Positions 1-9,943 of a DNA stretch of 64,000 bases are shown here, piece after piece. This DNA comes from a bacterium (lineage in GTDB: Bacteria; Myxococcota_A; Bradymonadia; UBA7976; UBA1532). Numbering within the stretch: the first letter of the stretch is position 1; each line of letters opens with the position of its first letter. Where the stretch lies: contig JAUHYW010000056.1 of NCBI GenBank assembly GCA_030426085.1, positions 1-64,000 of the forward strand. The letters run 5' to 3'. The notes under the pieces are model-generated. The model saw only the letters and a program-made list of their open reading frames with translations. It made no database searches and was not told the DNA's origin. The position numbers were made by a program, and so were the translations under genes.

Positions 1-499
1 GGGTGACGGGCGGACACGGCGACCGCCTGGGTGGGTGACGGGCGGACACGGCGACCGCCTGGGTAGGCATCGGGTGGACAAGGCGACCGCCTGGGTGGGT
101 GACGGGCCGGCAGGATGACCGCCTGGGTGGGCATCGGGCGGACAAGGCGACCGCCTGGGTGGGTGACGGGCGGACAAGGCGACCGCCGCCTGGGTGGGTG
201 ACGGGCGGACAAGGCGACCGCCTGGGTAGGCATCGGGTGGACAAGGCGACCGCCTGGGTGGGCATCGGGTGGACACGGCGACCGCCTGGGTGGGTGACGG
301 GCGGACACGGCGACCGCCTGGGTGGGTGACGGGTGGACAAGGCGACCGCTGGGTGGGTGACGGGTGGACAAGGCGACCGCGTGGGTGGGTGACGGGCCGG
401 CAGGATGACCGCCTGGGTGGGCATCGGGTGGACACGGCGACCGCCTGGGTGGGTGACGGGCGGACACGGCGACCGCCTGGGTGGGTGACGGCTCGACAA
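1..499. repeat. Tandem array A of a 32-bp repeat
   Basis: About fifteen head-to-tail units of 32 bp fill this stretch and continue past the left window edge. Two subtypes mix: one begins GGGTGACGGGCGGACA, the other GGGCATCGGGTGGACA; both end in CGACCGCCTGGGT. Units start at 1, 33, 65, 97 and 129; a 3-bp insertion lengthens the unit at 161. There are no unique spacers, so this is not CRISPR. Because 32 is not a multiple of three, reading frames through it are a by-product of GC-rich repetition. Function unknown; a satellite-like intergenic array is the plain description. Confidence 0.9.
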
Positions 500-519
500 G
501 ACGGCCACCTGCGGCCGTC
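500..519. repeat. Hairpin at the junction of two inverted arrays
   Basis: GACGGCC (500-506) pairs perfectly with GGCCGTC (513-519) around a 6-nt loop. It lies exactly where the 32-bp units change orientation, so pairing can continue, imperfectly, into both arrays and give one large inverted repeat. Confidence 0.75.
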
Positions 520-690
520 TCGCCGACCCGTGACCAACCCGGGCGGTCGTCTCGCCGACCCGTGACCAACCCGGGCGGCCGCCTCGCCGACCCGTGACCA
601 ACCCGGGCGGCCGTCTCGCCGACCCGTTGCCAACCCGGGCGGTCGCCTCGCCGACCCGTGACCAACCCGGGCGGCCGTCTCGCCGACCCG
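513..690. repeat. Tandem array B, 32-bp repeat in inverted orientation
   Basis: Five full units and one partial unit of 32 bp start at 513, 545, 577, 609, 641 and 673. The core is CTCGCCGACCCGTGACCAAC followed by CCGGGCGG. Read on the opposite strand the unit aligns with the array A unit over most of its length (shared CCCGT-AC--ACCC-GGCGG-CGCC positions), so arrays A and B are diverged relatives of one repeat in opposite orientations. From 691 to about 1012 I see no gene, only short GC-rich hairpins, for example GCGACGGTGT near 729 pairing with ACACCATCGC. Confidence 0.85.
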
Positions 691-1012
691 CCACGAACCC
701 ACACCGCCATCAACGGGAGTCGAGCGCGCAGCGCGAGACGCGAGCGACGGTGTCTCTGCACACACCATCGCTCACCCAGGTCGATGACCAGCGCACAAGA
801 TCTCACCCAGAACGCGCGAGCACGCGAGCGGAGCGAGCGGCCGAGCGCAGCGCAGGTGTCCGGCTACGCCGGACGGGTCGGAGCGACGACGCAGGTCGAG
901 CGCAGCGAGACCGAGGAGGAGCGGAGATCCCGCCCCCGCGCAGCGGGGGCACCGGAGTCGAGCACGGCTTAACGCAAAGCTGTTGGCGCGTTCCGAGCCA
1001 CCGAGAGCTGGC

Positions 1013-1420
1013 CCGCCTCGCCTACCCTCAGCGTTGCCCAGACCTGCGTCAAACCCACCCAAAGCCCGACCCACACCTCCGTCAAACCCACCCGAAGCCC
1101 GACCCACACCCCAGCTGCCCCGCCTCGCCTACCCTCAGCGTTGCCCACGCCTCCGTCAAACCCACCCGAGGCTACACCCACGCCACCCACCGAAGCCCGA
1201 CCCCCCGGGAACACCGGCCGCCGATGCGATACCCGGATCGAGGTGCCTGGCACCTCGCTCCGCAGCACCGTCAAACCACCCGAAGCCCGGCCCACACCTC
1301 CGGATCGAGGTGCCTGGCACCTCGCTCCGGCAGCACCTCGGGCACCTCGCTCCGCACCTCGGCACCTCGCTCCGCAGCAGCACCTCGCTCCGCAGCACCT
1401 CGCTCCGCACCTCGCTCCGG
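1013..1420. repeat. Intergenic repeat cluster with REP-like palindromes
   Basis: A block reading GCCTCGCCTACCCTCAGCG occurs twice (near 1017 and 1125), each copy followed by CGTCAAACCCACCC and GAAGCCCGACCCACAC modules. Two perfect palindromes of 9-bp arms, CGAGGTGCC-T-GGCACCTCG, lie at 1239-1257 and 1306-1324, followed by many copies of CACCTCGCTCCG up to 1420. The same GTGCCTGGCACCTCGAG core recurs at 57471-57525. Dispersed short palindromes of this kind resemble REP elements; no transposase is nearby. No gene is credible here. Confidence 0.7.
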
Positions 1421-1510
1421 TCAGAACACCGCGCCGACGGTCACGCCGAGGAAGCGCACGTTCCAGGGCAGGTCGGGTGACCTGCGCTTCACGGGGGGAC
1501 GCCGACGGCC
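1421..1510 (-). pseudogene. Possible relic: C-terminus of an outer-membrane-type protein
   Basis: The minus-strand frame ending at the TGA at 1421-1423 reads DLPWNVRFLGVTVGAVF, an alternating hydrophobic strand ending in Phe, as expected for the last strand of an outer-membrane beta-barrel. Upstream the frame dissolves into GC-rich low-complexity sequence with no start codon or barrel-like sequence, and the stop abuts the CACCTCGCTCCG repeats. I read it as the surviving tail of a gene replaced by repeat DNA. Only about 20 residues are convincing, so chance remains possible. Confidence 0.3.
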
Positions 1511-1546
1511 GATGACGGTGGGTCGGAGGCGCCACAGCGGTGGCGG

Positions 1547-1591
1547 GCGGGCACTGCGGGGGCGGGCGCTGCGGGGGCGGGCACTGCGGGG
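1547..1591. repeat. Three 15-bp tandem repeats
   Basis: The unit GCGGGCACTGCGGGG occurs three times in tandem with one substitution in the middle copy, just downstream of the 1608-2114 gene. Its G-runs on the plus strand could form G-quadruplex structure. No function is evident. Confidence 0.7.
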
Positions 1592-1607
1592 GCGGGCCCG
1601 GCGCTAC

Positions 1608-2114
1608 TTACTGCCCCAGCTTCACGTGCAGCCAGAGGCTCGGGGCCGGGCGGCCGTCGGCCATACCGCCCTTCGGCTGGCCCTCGCGGACCGACAGGGT
1701 GCCCGACAGGCCGTCGGACGCGAGGCGGTAGTCGGTGAAGGTGCCGCCGGGGCGCTGCACCTGCTGATCGCCGGCGATCCAGCCCTTGCCCTTCAGGGCG
1801 GCGAGCAGCGCGGTGGTCTGCTCGGGCTGCGCGACCGCGAGGAAGGTGTAGCTGGCGAGCCGGCTGTCCTTCAGGGCCTCGGCCGGGGTGAAGTTGGCGA
1901 CGAGCGTGCCGGGCAGGGCCGGGCCCACGCCGAGGGGGGCGGCCTGCGTCCGCATCCAGTAGACCAGCAGCGGTTCGTCCTCGCCGCGCACCCGGTCACT
2001 GGCCTCGGCGCTCTTGGTGGGCGGGCCGAGGGTCGTGGTCCAGGCGTCGAGGGTCGGCGTCGGGGCCAGCAGGGCCCCGGTCAGCGCGAAGAGCAGGGTC
2101 AGTGACGACAGCAT
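1608..2114 (-). CDS. Exported protein of unknown function, end of peroxidase operon
   Basis: 168 residues. The N-terminus is a signal peptide (hydrophobic segment about residues 2-17, then APTPT). The mature part has no cysteine and no motif I recognise; it looks like a small soluble periplasmic domain. The start codon overlaps the stop of the cytochrome gene (TGATG at 2112-2116), so translation is coupled and the gene is the last of the operon 4769 to 1608. Co-transcription with a cytochrome c peroxidase, a phosphoesterase and a small cytochrome suggests a role in the same periplasmic oxidative-stress or redox process, but nothing in the sequence shows an activity. Confidence 0.75.
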   Translation of the reverse strand: MLSSLTLLFALTGALLAPTPTLDAWTTTLGPPTKSAEASDRVRGEDEPLLVYWMRTQAAPLGVGPALPGTLVANFTPAEALKDSRLASYTFLAVAQPEQTTALLAALKGKGWIAGDQQVQRPGGTFTDYRLASDGLSGTLSVREGQPKGGMADGRPAPSLWLHVKLGQ

Positions 2115-2521
2115 CAGTGCTTGCCCGGCTCGAGCTTCACCCCGCGGCGCTCCCAGTTCAGGTAGGCCTCGATGGCGGTCATCTTGGGGTCGTCGAGCTT
2201 CAGCGGCTCACCCTCGAGCGGGTTCTGGATGCACCAGTTGATCATCTCCCGGATGGGCACGACCTTGCCGAGCTGCTTCTGGAACTTGGGGTAGGTCTCG
2301 GGGTGGGTGTTGGCCCCGTTGGGGTGGCACTGCGCGCAGGCGACGCCGTTGGTGCCCAGCTCGGGGCTGGTCCACAGCGCGCGCCCCTCCTGGGCGACCT
2401 TCTTGTACTGCTCCATCCAGCGCTCGACGTCCTTCTCGGTGAAGGTGTCGCCCGACGCCTGGACGGCGAACAGCGCGCCGAACGCCAGGACCAGCGCGAG
2501 GATCAGTGACTTGCGGATCAT
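2114..2521 (-). CDS. Small monoheme c-type cytochrome
   Basis: 135 residues with a cleavable signal peptide (about 1-22, ending VQASG) and a single heme-binding CAQCH motif near residues 62-66, so an exported c-type cytochrome. The segment MINWCIQNPLEGEPL downstream contains a third cysteine and resembles SoxA/SoxX-type and related small cytochromes; a clear axial ligand cannot be assigned by eye. It lies 33 bp after the phosphoesterase gene and is translationally coupled to the following gene. The likely job is electron transfer, plausibly to the diheme peroxidase in the same operon. Family beyond c-type cytochrome is not certain. Confidence 0.85.
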   Translation of the reverse strand: MIRKSLILALVLAFGALFAVQASGDTFTEKDVERWMEQYKKVAQEGRALWTSPELGTNGVACAQCHPNGANTHPETYPKFQKQLGKVVPIREMINWCIQNPLEGEPLKLDDPKMTAIEAYLNWERRGVKLEPGKH

Positions 2522-2554
2522 CGGTCTTCCTTTCGTGGAGCGGCGGGGGCCGAC

Positions 2555-3613
2555 TCAGTAGTGCTTCTGGGGCGGCGTCGTCCGCTTCGCGTAGGTCCGG
2601 TCCTCGGGCACGCCCTTGTCGTTGGGGCCCACGATGCGGTTCTCGTTGTTGTACAGGTTGTACTTCAGCGTGGGCCGCCCGGTGTGCACGTCGATGAGCT
2701 GCCAGCCGGTGGCGTCCCGCTCGTGGAACGGGTCGGCCCGGTTCATCGGCACGGTCAGCACCGGCAGGTGGCTCTCGGCCTGGGCGTAGGACTCGGGGTA
2801 GGGCCACGGCCAGGCGGTCGCCATGACGCTGTGGAAGTTGATGTTGCCGATCCGGTTGTACTGGATCTGGTGAACGTGGCCGTAGATCACGTTCACGTTG
2901 CTGAACCGGCCGAGCATCTTCTGGAGCTGCTCGGCGTCCTCGGTCCAGAAGTTCCAGTTCTTGAAGATCTTCTGCAGCGGGCTGTGGCTGAAGACCACCA
3001 CCGGGGTGTCCTTCGAGACCTTGGACAGGTCCTTCTCGAGCCACTTGCGCTGGGCCTCACCGACCATGAACGGCGAGCCGTTGGGGTTGTCGAGCCCCGC
3101 CATCTGGTTCATGCGCTCGACGTCGGAGGGCCACTTGTTCACCCACTCGTCGTAGGTGAGGATGCTGTTGAGCACCACGAAGTGCACGCCCTTGTGGTCC
3201 CACGAGTACCACTGGGGGCCGAACAGCTTCTCCCAGTATCTGCCCATGTCCAGGTAGAAGTCGTGCTCCCCCATCACGTACTTCACCGGCGCCCGCAGCT
3301 TGCTCATCATCTCGGCGCCGTGGTCGAGCTCGGACTTCTTGCCGAGCTGGGCCAGGTCGCCGCCGAAGACGACGAAGTCCGGCTGGGGGTCGAGCAGGTT
3401 GGTCTCGGCGACCGCCCGGATGAGCCCCCGATCCCAGTTGCGCACGAACTTGGCGCCCTTGATCTGCTGGATGTGGCTGTCGCTGATGTAGGCGATGTTG
3501 ATGTCGGGGTGGGCCCCGGCCCAGGCCAGCTTCACCTGGGTGAAGGGCAGCGTCGCCGCGACGAGGCCGGTGGTCTTGAGGAAGCCCCGGCGGTTGGGGT
3601 TGTTGACGATCAT
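2555..3613 (-). CDS. Tat-exported calcineurin-type metallophosphoesterase
   Basis: 352 residues. The N-terminus NRRGFLKTTG followed by a hydrophobic stretch is a twin-arginine signal, so the protein is folded and metal-loaded before export. The metallophosphoesterase motifs appear in order: DSHI (45-48), GGDLAQ, GEHDF (the GNHD motif with Asn replaced by Glu), FSHSPL and GHVH. The Asn-to-Glu change at the GNHD position is notable because that Asn normally ligates metal. Substrate unknown. It sits 16 bp after the diheme peroxidase gene and 33 bp before a cytochrome gene; this pairing of a Tat phosphoesterase with a MauG-type peroxidase suggests a shared periplasmic function. Confidence 0.9.
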   Translation of the reverse strand: MIVNNPNRRGFLKTTGLVAATLPFTQVKLAWAGAHPDINIAYISDSHIQQIKGAKFVRNWDRGLIRAVAETNLLDPQPDFVVFGGDLAQLGKKSELDHGAEMMSKLRAPVKYVMGEHDFYLDMGRYWEKLFGPQWYSWDHKGVHFVVLNSILTYDEWVNKWPSDVERMNQMAGLDNPNGSPFMVGEAQRKWLEKDLSKVSKDTPVVVFSHSPLQKIFKNWNFWTEDAEQLQKMLGRFSNVNVIYGHVHQIQYNRIGNINFHSVMATAWPWPYPESYAQAESHLPVLTVPMNRADPFHERDATGWQLIDVHTGRPTLKYNLYNNENRIVGPNDKGVPEDRTYAKRTTPPQKHY

Positions 3614-3629
3614 CGGTCTCCTCCGGGTC

Positions 3630-4769
<1,140 letters not shown>

Positions 4770-4869
4770 ATCGACTCCTCGCGCCGTTGTGCTGCCATCG
4801 CGGGCGGGGCGCAGCCATCCGCGAATGTCAGGATGGGGGTTCGCGGAATAAAGATCCAAGCGATTGTCG

Positions 4870-4905
4870 CTATCGAGTGATAGGAATTGCCTATCGTCCG
4901 GTAGA
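4870..4905. promoter_or_regulatory. OxyR-type operator in the divergent peroxidase/oxyR promoter
   Basis: CTAT (4870-4873), ATAG (4880-4883), CTAT (4891-4894) and TAGA (4902-4905) follow each other on one face of the DNA; the central pair has the canonical ATAG-N7-CTAT spacing and the next gap is again 7. Classical OxyR sites are four such tetranucleotides spaced by 7. It sits between the divergent starts of the peroxidase (4769) and oxyR (4915). A TAGACT hexamer (4902-4907) could serve as the oxyR -10, which would let OxyR repress itself while activating the peroxidase. Confidence 0.7.
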
Positions 4906-4914
4906 CTGGGGCCC

Positions 4915-5865
4915 ATGCCGACGATCAGCCAGCTCAAGTACATCCTCGCCGTGCACCGCTTCGGACACTTCGGCCGGGCGGCGGAGGCGTGTCACGTCAC
5001 CCAGCCGACCCTCAGCGGGCAGATCCGCAAGGCCGAGGAGGAGCTGGAGGTGACCATCTTCACCCGGCGCACCAAGCCGGTGCTGGTCACCGAGCGGGGC
5101 GCGGCGCTCATCGAGCAGGCTCAGGTGGTCGTCGCGGCCCACGAGCGGCTGATGCGGCTGGCCCGGGGGCGCTTCGAGCAGCTCGCCGGCTCGCTCCGGC
5201 TGGGGGTCATCCCCACCCTGGCGCCGTATGTGCTGCCGTGGTTCGTGCGGGGCTTCGCCGACGCCCATCCGCTCGTCGAGCTGTCGATCGAGGAGCGCAC
5301 CACCGACGAGATCGTCGATGGCCTCAAGCGGCAGGTGTTCGACGTGGGCCTGGTGGCGACCCCCCTGCGCGAGAGCCGGCTGCGGGAGCGGCTGCTCTTC
5401 GTCGATCCGTTCTATGTCTACGCCGCCGAGGGGGACGCGGTGCTCGACCGGGCCCACGTCTCGCTGGAAGACCTCGACCCGTGCCGGATGTGGCTGCTCG
5501 AAGAGGGGCACTGCATGCGCAATCAGGTGCTGGCGCTGTGCGGGGCGGTCGAGGGGCGGCTGCTGCCGACGGTGCGCTTCCAGGCGGGCAGCTTCGAGAC
5601 GCTGCGCAACCTCATCGACGCCGCCGGGGGCTACACGATCATCCCCGAGACGTTCGCCGGGCAGCTCCCGCCCGAGCGGCGGGCGGCGCAGGTGCGGGCC
5701 TTCGCCGGCACGACCCCGGTGCGCGAGGTGGGGCTGGTGCACCTGCGCAACACCTGGAAGAGCGATCTGTTCGACGCGCTCGAGGCGTCGATCGCCGGGT
5801 CGCTGCCCCCCTGTCTGCGGCGCGCGCTGCCCGACGCGCTGGTGCTCGAGGTGCGCGGGGAGTGA
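4915..5865 (+). CDS. oxyR: Peroxide-sensing LysR-type regulator OxyR
   Basis: 316 residues. The N-terminal winged helix-turn-helix (about 1-60, ISQLKYILAVHRFGHFGRAA) is typical of the LysR family. The regulatory domain carries LLEEGHCMRNQVLALCG with cysteines at 200 and 209, matching the disulfide pair C199/C208 of E. coli OxyR in spacing and context, so this is a true H2O2 sensor and not merely a LysR relative. I chose the ATG at 4915 over upstream starts because LysR proteins begin 3-6 residues before this motif. It is divergent from the diheme peroxidase with an OxyR-like site between them, which gives a clear target. Confidence 0.95.
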   Translation: MPTISQLKYILAVHRFGHFGRAAEACHVTQPTLSGQIRKAEEELEVTIFTRRTKPVLVTERGAALIEQAQVVVAAHERLMRLARGRFEQLAGSLRLGVIPTLAPYVLPWFVRGFADAHPLVELSIEERTTDEIVDGLKRQVFDVGLVATPLRESRLRERLLFVDPFYVYAAEGDAVLDRAHVSLEDLDPCRMWLLEEGHCMRNQVLALCGAVEGRLLPTVRFQAGSFETLRNLIDAAGGYTIIPETFAGQLPPERRAAQVRAFAGTTPVREVGLVHLRNTWKSDLFDALEASIAGSLPPCLRRALPDALVLEVRGE

Positions 5866-5968
5866 GGCCGCCGGGGGCCGCCCGATCCTCTCGCCGCCGG
5901 GCGCCGGTTGCGCTACCGTGCGCCGCGTCCCCCCCGAACACTGCACGAGACACCGAGGAGGAGGTCCG

Positions 5969-7351
5969 ATGAGCCAGTACCGCATCGAGCGCGACAGCCT
6001 GGGCGAGGTCCGCGTGCCCGCCGACGCGCTGTATCAGGCCCAGACCCAGCGGGCGGTCGACAACTTCCCCATCAGCGGCATCCGCATCCCCCGGGGCATG
6101 ATCCGGGCGCTGGGGCTGGTCAAGCACGCCGCGGCCACGGCCAACGAGCAGCTCGGTCTGCTCGACCGCGAGCGGGCGGCGGCCATCCGCGAGGCGGCCG
6201 AGCTGGTCATCGAGGGGCGCCATGACGGCGAGTTCCCCATCGACATCTTCCAGACCGGCTCGGGCACGTCGTCGAACATGAACACCAACGAGGTGCTCTC
6301 GACCCGGGCCTCGGCGCTGCTCGGCGACACGGTGCACCCCAACGATCACGTCAACATGAGCCAGTCGAGCAACGACGTGATCCCGACGGCGATCCACGTC
6401 GGCGCGGCGCTGCTGGCCCACGAGGTGCTGCTGCCCGGCCTGCGCCGACTGTCGGCGGCGCTCGAGAAGAAGGCCGCCGAGGTGGGGCACGTCGTCAAGA
6501 CCGGCCGGACCCACCTGATGGACGCCATGCCGGTGCGCTTCGAGCAGGAGCTGGGCGGCTGGCGGGCCCAGATCGATCACGGCGTCGCCCGGGTCGAGGG
6601 CAGCCTGACCCGGATCTACGAGCTGGCCCTGGGCGGCACCGCGGTGGGCACCGGCATCAACGCCCACCCCGAGTTCGGGGGCAAGGTCGCCGAGATCCTG
6701 GCCGAGAAGACGGGGGTGCCGTTCGTCACCGCGCCCAACAAGTTCCAGCACATCGCGGCCCAGGACGCGGCGGTCGAGCTGTCGGGCGCGCTCAAGGCGC
6801 TGGCGTGCAGCCTGATGAAGATCGCCAACGATCTGCGCTGGATGAACTCGGGGCCCATCGCCGGCATCGGCGAGATCGCGCTGACCGCCCTCCAGCCGGG
6901 GTCGAGCATCATGCCGGGCAAGATCAACCCGGTCATCCCCGAGGCGGTGTGCATGGTCGCCGCCCAGATCATCGGCAACGACGCGGCGATCACCGTCGGG
7001 GGGCAGGCGGGCAACTTCCAGCTCAACGTGATGCTGCCGATGATCGCCCACAACCTGATGCAGTCGGTCGAGATCGCGGGCAACGCGGCCCGGGCGCTGG
7101 CCGACGACGCCATCGCCGGGTTCACGGTCAACGAGGCCGAGATCGGGGCGCTGGTGGGCAAGAACCCCATCCTGGTGACGGCGCTCAACCGGGTCATCGG
7201 CTACGACCTGGGCGCGAAGATCGCCAAGAAGGCCTACGCCGAGAAGCGGGCGCTCAAGGACGTCGCCCGGGAGCTGACCGACCTGACCGACGCGCAGCTC
7301 GACGCGGCGCTGGACCCGCGCCAGCTCACCGAGGGCGGCGTCGGCGAGTGA
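5969..7351 (+). CDS. fumC: Class II fumarate hydratase
   Basis: 460 residues, normal for a class II (iron-independent) fumarase, which hydrates fumarate to L-malate in the TCA cycle. The family signature GSSIMPGKINP lies near residues 311-321; the substrate-binding TGSGTSSNMNTNEV and SQSSNDVIPTA segments and the catalytic TGRTHLMDA block are intact. Initiation at the ATG at 5969 is supported by a strong GAGGAGGAGG upstream. It stands alone, 103 bp after oxyR. Iron-free fumarases are often used under oxidative stress, which makes the neighbourhood suggestive, though no OxyR site is visible immediately upstream. Confidence 0.97.
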   Translation: MSQYRIERDSLGEVRVPADALYQAQTQRAVDNFPISGIRIPRGMIRALGLVKHAAATANEQLGLLDRERAAAIREAAELVIEGRHDGEFPIDIFQTGSGTSSNMNTNEVLSTRASALLGDTVHPNDHVNMSQSSNDVIPTAIHVGAALLAHEVLLPGLRRLSAALEKKAAEVGHVVKTGRTHLMDAMPVRFEQELGGWRAQIDHGVARVEGSLTRIYELALGGTAVGTGINAHPEFGGKVAEILAEKTGVPFVTAPNKFQHIAAQDAAVELSGALKALACSLMKIANDLRWMNSGPIAGIGEIALTALQPGSSIMPGKINPVIPEAVCMVAAQIIGNDAAITVGGQAGNFQLNVMLPMIAHNLMQSVEIAGNAARALADDAIAGFTVNEAEIGALVGKNPILVTALNRVIGYDLGAKIAKKAYAEKRALKDVARELTDLTDAQLDAALDPRQLTEGGVGE

Positions 7352-7395
7352 CCGCCGGCCGACAGCGTCTTTGCAGCGCAGTGACGCTGTGCTAA

Positions 7396-7627
7396 GGCTC
7401 CGGAAGGAAAGTACTCGGATAGCGAGGGCGTGAGGTCGGCCCCCAGTCGCCAGCGCCCCCACAGCCGGCGACGCAGTCGCACCAGGGGTGCGGCGAGGGG
7501 CCAAGCCCACGACCCGACGGGGCGTAGGCCCGGGTCGAGGCGCGCAGCGCGGAGACCAGGCGAGGAGGAAAGCGGCGAATGGGGGTCGAGATCGCGACCG
7601 CAGCCCGAGTAATTTCCTGACGGAGCC
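7396..7627. repeat. Palindromic interspersed element, copy 1
   Basis: The ends are inverted repeats: GGCTCCGGAAGGAAAGTACT (7396 on) matches the complement of the right end (7605-7627) at 20 of 23 positions. Inside lies CCCCCAGTCGCCAGCGCCCC near 7450 and, near the other end, GGCGAATGGGGGTCGAG, which can pair with each other, plus an apical hairpin GCACC-AGG-GGTGC. Copy 2 at 46651-46828 shares the inner sequence but has different terminal stems that still pair. Between them copy 1 carries an extra ~60 bp. It fills the gap between fumC and the esterase, ending 13 bp before the latter. MITE-like or structured RNA element; no coding capacity. Confidence 0.8.
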
Positions 7628-7640
7628 TAACCCCGATCCC

Positions 7641-8456
7641 ATGATCGACCCCGCCCTGGCCGCGCCGTTCGAGTCCCCCGGAGATCGGGGCGCGGTGCTG
7701 TGCCTGCACGGCCTGACGAGCACCCCGTACCAGATGCGGCCGGTGGGCGAGGCGCTCGCCGAGGCCGGGTTCCATGTGCTCGCCCCCCGGGCGCAAGGGC
7801 ACGGGACCCGGCCGGAGGACTTCCAGCACACCCGGTGGTCGGACTGGCTGGCGAGCTATCGGCGGGCCTTCCACCGGCTGGCGGCGCAGCACGAGCGGGT
7901 GGCGATCGTCGGCCTGTCGATGGGCGCGCTGTCGGCCCTGGTGCTGGCCCACGAGCAGGGCGATCGGGTGGCGGGGGTGGTGGCGATGGCCACCCCGCTC
8001 GAGCTGGAGTGGAAGTCCCAGGCCCTCTTCGCCGCGGTGCGCCGCATGCCCTTCGCCGATACGCTGCCCTTCTGGCCCAAGCGCGACGGGCCCGACATCT
8101 CCGATCCGGCGGCGGCGGCGGCGTCGCCCTCGTATCGATCGGTGCCCCTCGTCGCGGCGTCGAGCCTGCTCGACGGGCAGGAGGCCGCGCTGGCCTGCGT
8201 GCAGCGGCTGGGGGTGCCGGTGCTGGTGATGCACGGGCGCCACGATCACGTCGCCCCGGTGCGCAACGCCCACCGGCTGATGCGGCTGCTGCACACCCCC
8301 CGACGCCGGCTGGTGGTCCACCCCCGGAGCTGGCACATCATCACCCTCGACGTCGAGCACGAGGCGGTCGTCGCCGAGACGGTCGACTTCGTGGGCGACC
8401 TGTTCCCGGCGCCCGACCCCGCGCCGACCCCGACCCCCGACGAGGCCCGACCATGA
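7641..8456 (+). CDS. Alpha/beta hydrolase, carboxylesterase/monoacylglycerol lipase type
   Basis: 271 residues with the alpha/beta hydrolase landmarks: oxyanion region [13 protein letters not shown] (about 20-32), nucleophile GLSMG (about 90-94), acid in HGRHDHVAP and catalytic His in SWHIITLD. The size and the [12 protein letters not shown] segment resemble Est30-type carboxylesterases and monoacylglycerol lipases. I chose the ATG at 7641 because it precedes the conserved fold; upstream in-frame codons lie inside the palindromic element. The stop overlaps the glpK start (ATGA), so the pair may release glycerol from acylglycerols and phosphorylate it. Substrate is inferred from this context. 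Confidence 0.88.
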   Translation: MIDPALAAPFESPGDRGAVLCLHGLTSTPYQMRPVGEALAEAGFHVLAPRAQGHGTRPEDFQHTRWSDWLASYRRAFHRLAAQHERVAIVGLSMGALSALVLAHEQGDRVAGVVAMATPLELEWKSQALFAAVRRMPFADTLPFWPKRDGPDISDPAAAAASPSYRSVPLVAASSLLDGQEAALACVQRLGVPVLVMHGRHDHVAPVRNAHRLMRLLHTPRRRLVVHPRSWHIITLDVEHEAVVAETVDFVGDLFPAPDPAPTPTPDEARP

Positions 8457-9931
8457 GCCGCTGCATCCTCGCCATCGACCAGGGCACGACCGGCACGACC
8501 GCGCTGGTCATCGACGAGGCGCTCGCCATCCGCGGGCGCCACACCGAGGAGTTCGCCCAGATCTACCCCCGGCCGGGCTGGGTCGAGCACGACCCGGAGG
8601 CCATCATGGCCTCGGTCTCGGCGGCGGTGCGCCGGGCCATCGCCGCGGCCGACGTGGCCCCCGAGGCCATCGCGGGCATCGGCATCACCAACCAGCGCGA
8701 GACCACCGTCCTGTGGGATCGGGCGACCGGCGCGGCGATCCACAACGCGATCGTCTGGCAGTGCCGGCGCACCGCCGGGGCCTGCGCGCTGCTCAAGGAG
8801 AAGGGCCACGAGCTCTTGTTCCGCAGCCGCACCGGGCTGGTGCTCGACCCCTACTTCTCGGGCACCAAGATCGCGTGGCTGCTGGACCACGTCGACGGCG
8901 CCCGGGGCCGGGCCGAGGCCGGCGAGCTGGCGTTCGGCACCATCGACAGCTTCCTCGTGTGGCGGCTGACCGGGGGCGCGGCCCACGTCACCGACGCCAG
9001 CAACGCCAGCCGCACGCTGCTGATGAACCTCAAGTCCGGGGATTGGGATCCCGAGCTGGCGGCCATCCTCGAGGTGCCCCGGGCGGTGCTGCCCGAGATC
9101 CGGGGGTGCAGCGAGGTCTACGGCACGACGCAGGGCTTCCCCGGGCTGCCCGACGGTATCCCGGTGGCGGGTATGGCCGGCGATCAGCAGGCGGCGCTGT
9201 TCGGGCAGGCGTGCTACGCGGTGGGTGAGGCCAAGTGCACCTACGGGACCGGCGCGTTCCTGCTGATGAACATCGGCGAGAAGCCGATCCAGAGCACCAA
9301 CGGCCTGCTGACGACGGTCGCCTGGCGGGTGGGCGACAAGACGGTCTATGCCCTCGAGGGCAGCGCGTTCATCGCCGGGGCGGCGGTGCAGTGGCTGCGG
9401 GACGGGCTGGGCATCATCGAGCAGGCGGCCGACTCCGAGGCCCTGGCCGCTTCGGTGCCCGACAGCGGCGGGGTGTACTTCGTGCCGGCGCTGACCGGGC
9501 TGGGCGCGCCCTACTGGCGGCCCGAGGCCCGGGGGGTCATCCACGGCATCACCCGGGGCACGACCGCGGCCCACCTCGCCCGGGCGACGCTGGAGGGCAT
9601 CGCGTTCCAGAACCGGGACATCCTGCGGGCGATGGAGGCCGATCTGAAGAAGCCGCTGGCCACGCTCAAGGTGGACGGCGGCGCGGCGGCCAACGACCTG
9701 CTGATGCAGTTTCAGGCCGATCTGCTGGGGGTGCAGCTCGTGCGCCCGGCGCTGCTGGAGACGACGGCCCTGGGGGCGGCCTTCCTCGCCGGGCTGGCGG
9801 TGGGGGTGTGGCCCGATCTGGAGACGGTGCGCGCCACCTGGAAGGAGGACGCCCGCTTCGCCCGCACGATGGCCGCCGAGGACGTCGAGCAGAAGGTGCA
9901 GGGCTGGCACGGGGCGGTGACCCGGGCCTGA
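8453..9931 (+). CDS. glpK: Glycerol kinase
   Basis: 492 residues, the usual length. It phosphorylates glycerol to sn-glycerol 3-phosphate in the cytoplasm. FGGY-kinase motifs are complete: phosphate-binding [10 protein letters not shown] (about 9-18), glycerol-contacting ITNQRET (about 80-87), [14 protein letters not shown], the ATP site [12 protein letters not shown] and [16 protein letters not shown] near the C-terminus. The start ATG overlaps the esterase stop by four bases, showing translational coupling. No glpF or glpD is nearby. Confidence 0.97.
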   Translation: MSRCILAIDQGTTGTTALVIDEALAIRGRHTEEFAQIYPRPGWVEHDPEAIMASVSAAVRRAIAAADVAPEAIAGIGITNQRETTVLWDRATGAAIHNAIVWQCRRTAGACALLKEKGHELLFRSRTGLVLDPYFSGTKIAWLLDHVDGARGRAEAGELAFGTIDSFLVWRLTGGAAHVTDASNASRTLLMNLKSGDWDPELAAILEVPRAVLPEIRGCSEVYGTTQGFPGLPDGIPVAGMAGDQQAALFGQACYAVGEAKCTYGTGAFLLMNIGEKPIQSTNGLLTTVAWRVGDKTVYALEGSAFIAGAAVQWLRDGLGIIEQAADSEALAASVPDSGGVYFVPALTGLGAPYWRPEARGVIHGITRGTTAAHLARATLEGIAFQNRDILRAMEADLKKPLATLKVDGGAAANDLLMQFQADLLGVQLVRPALLETTALGAAFLAGLAVGVWPDLETVRATWKEDARFARTMAAEDVEQKVQGWHGAVTRA

Positions 9932-9943
9932 GCGGCCACGCCC

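Noticed and set aside
99-565. Open frames rich in Gly, Asp, Arg and Trp inside the 32-bp array
   Set aside because: They are translations of a tandem repeat whose unit is not a multiple of three; no ribosome site and no homology.
1-690. CRISPR array
   Set aside because: Repeats are directly tandem, with no unique spacers and no cas genes.
594-2105. 503-codon plus-strand frame
   Set aside because: It crosses repeats and runs antisense to the exported-protein gene; composition is low complexity.
4915-5865. Generic LysR regulator
   Set aside because: The Cys200/Cys209 pair in OxyR context and the divergent peroxidase make OxyR the specific call.
7488-7640. N-terminal extension of the esterase into the palindromic element
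   Set aside because: The extra residues are Arg-rich translation of the element and precede the conserved fold; the ATG at 7641 suffices.
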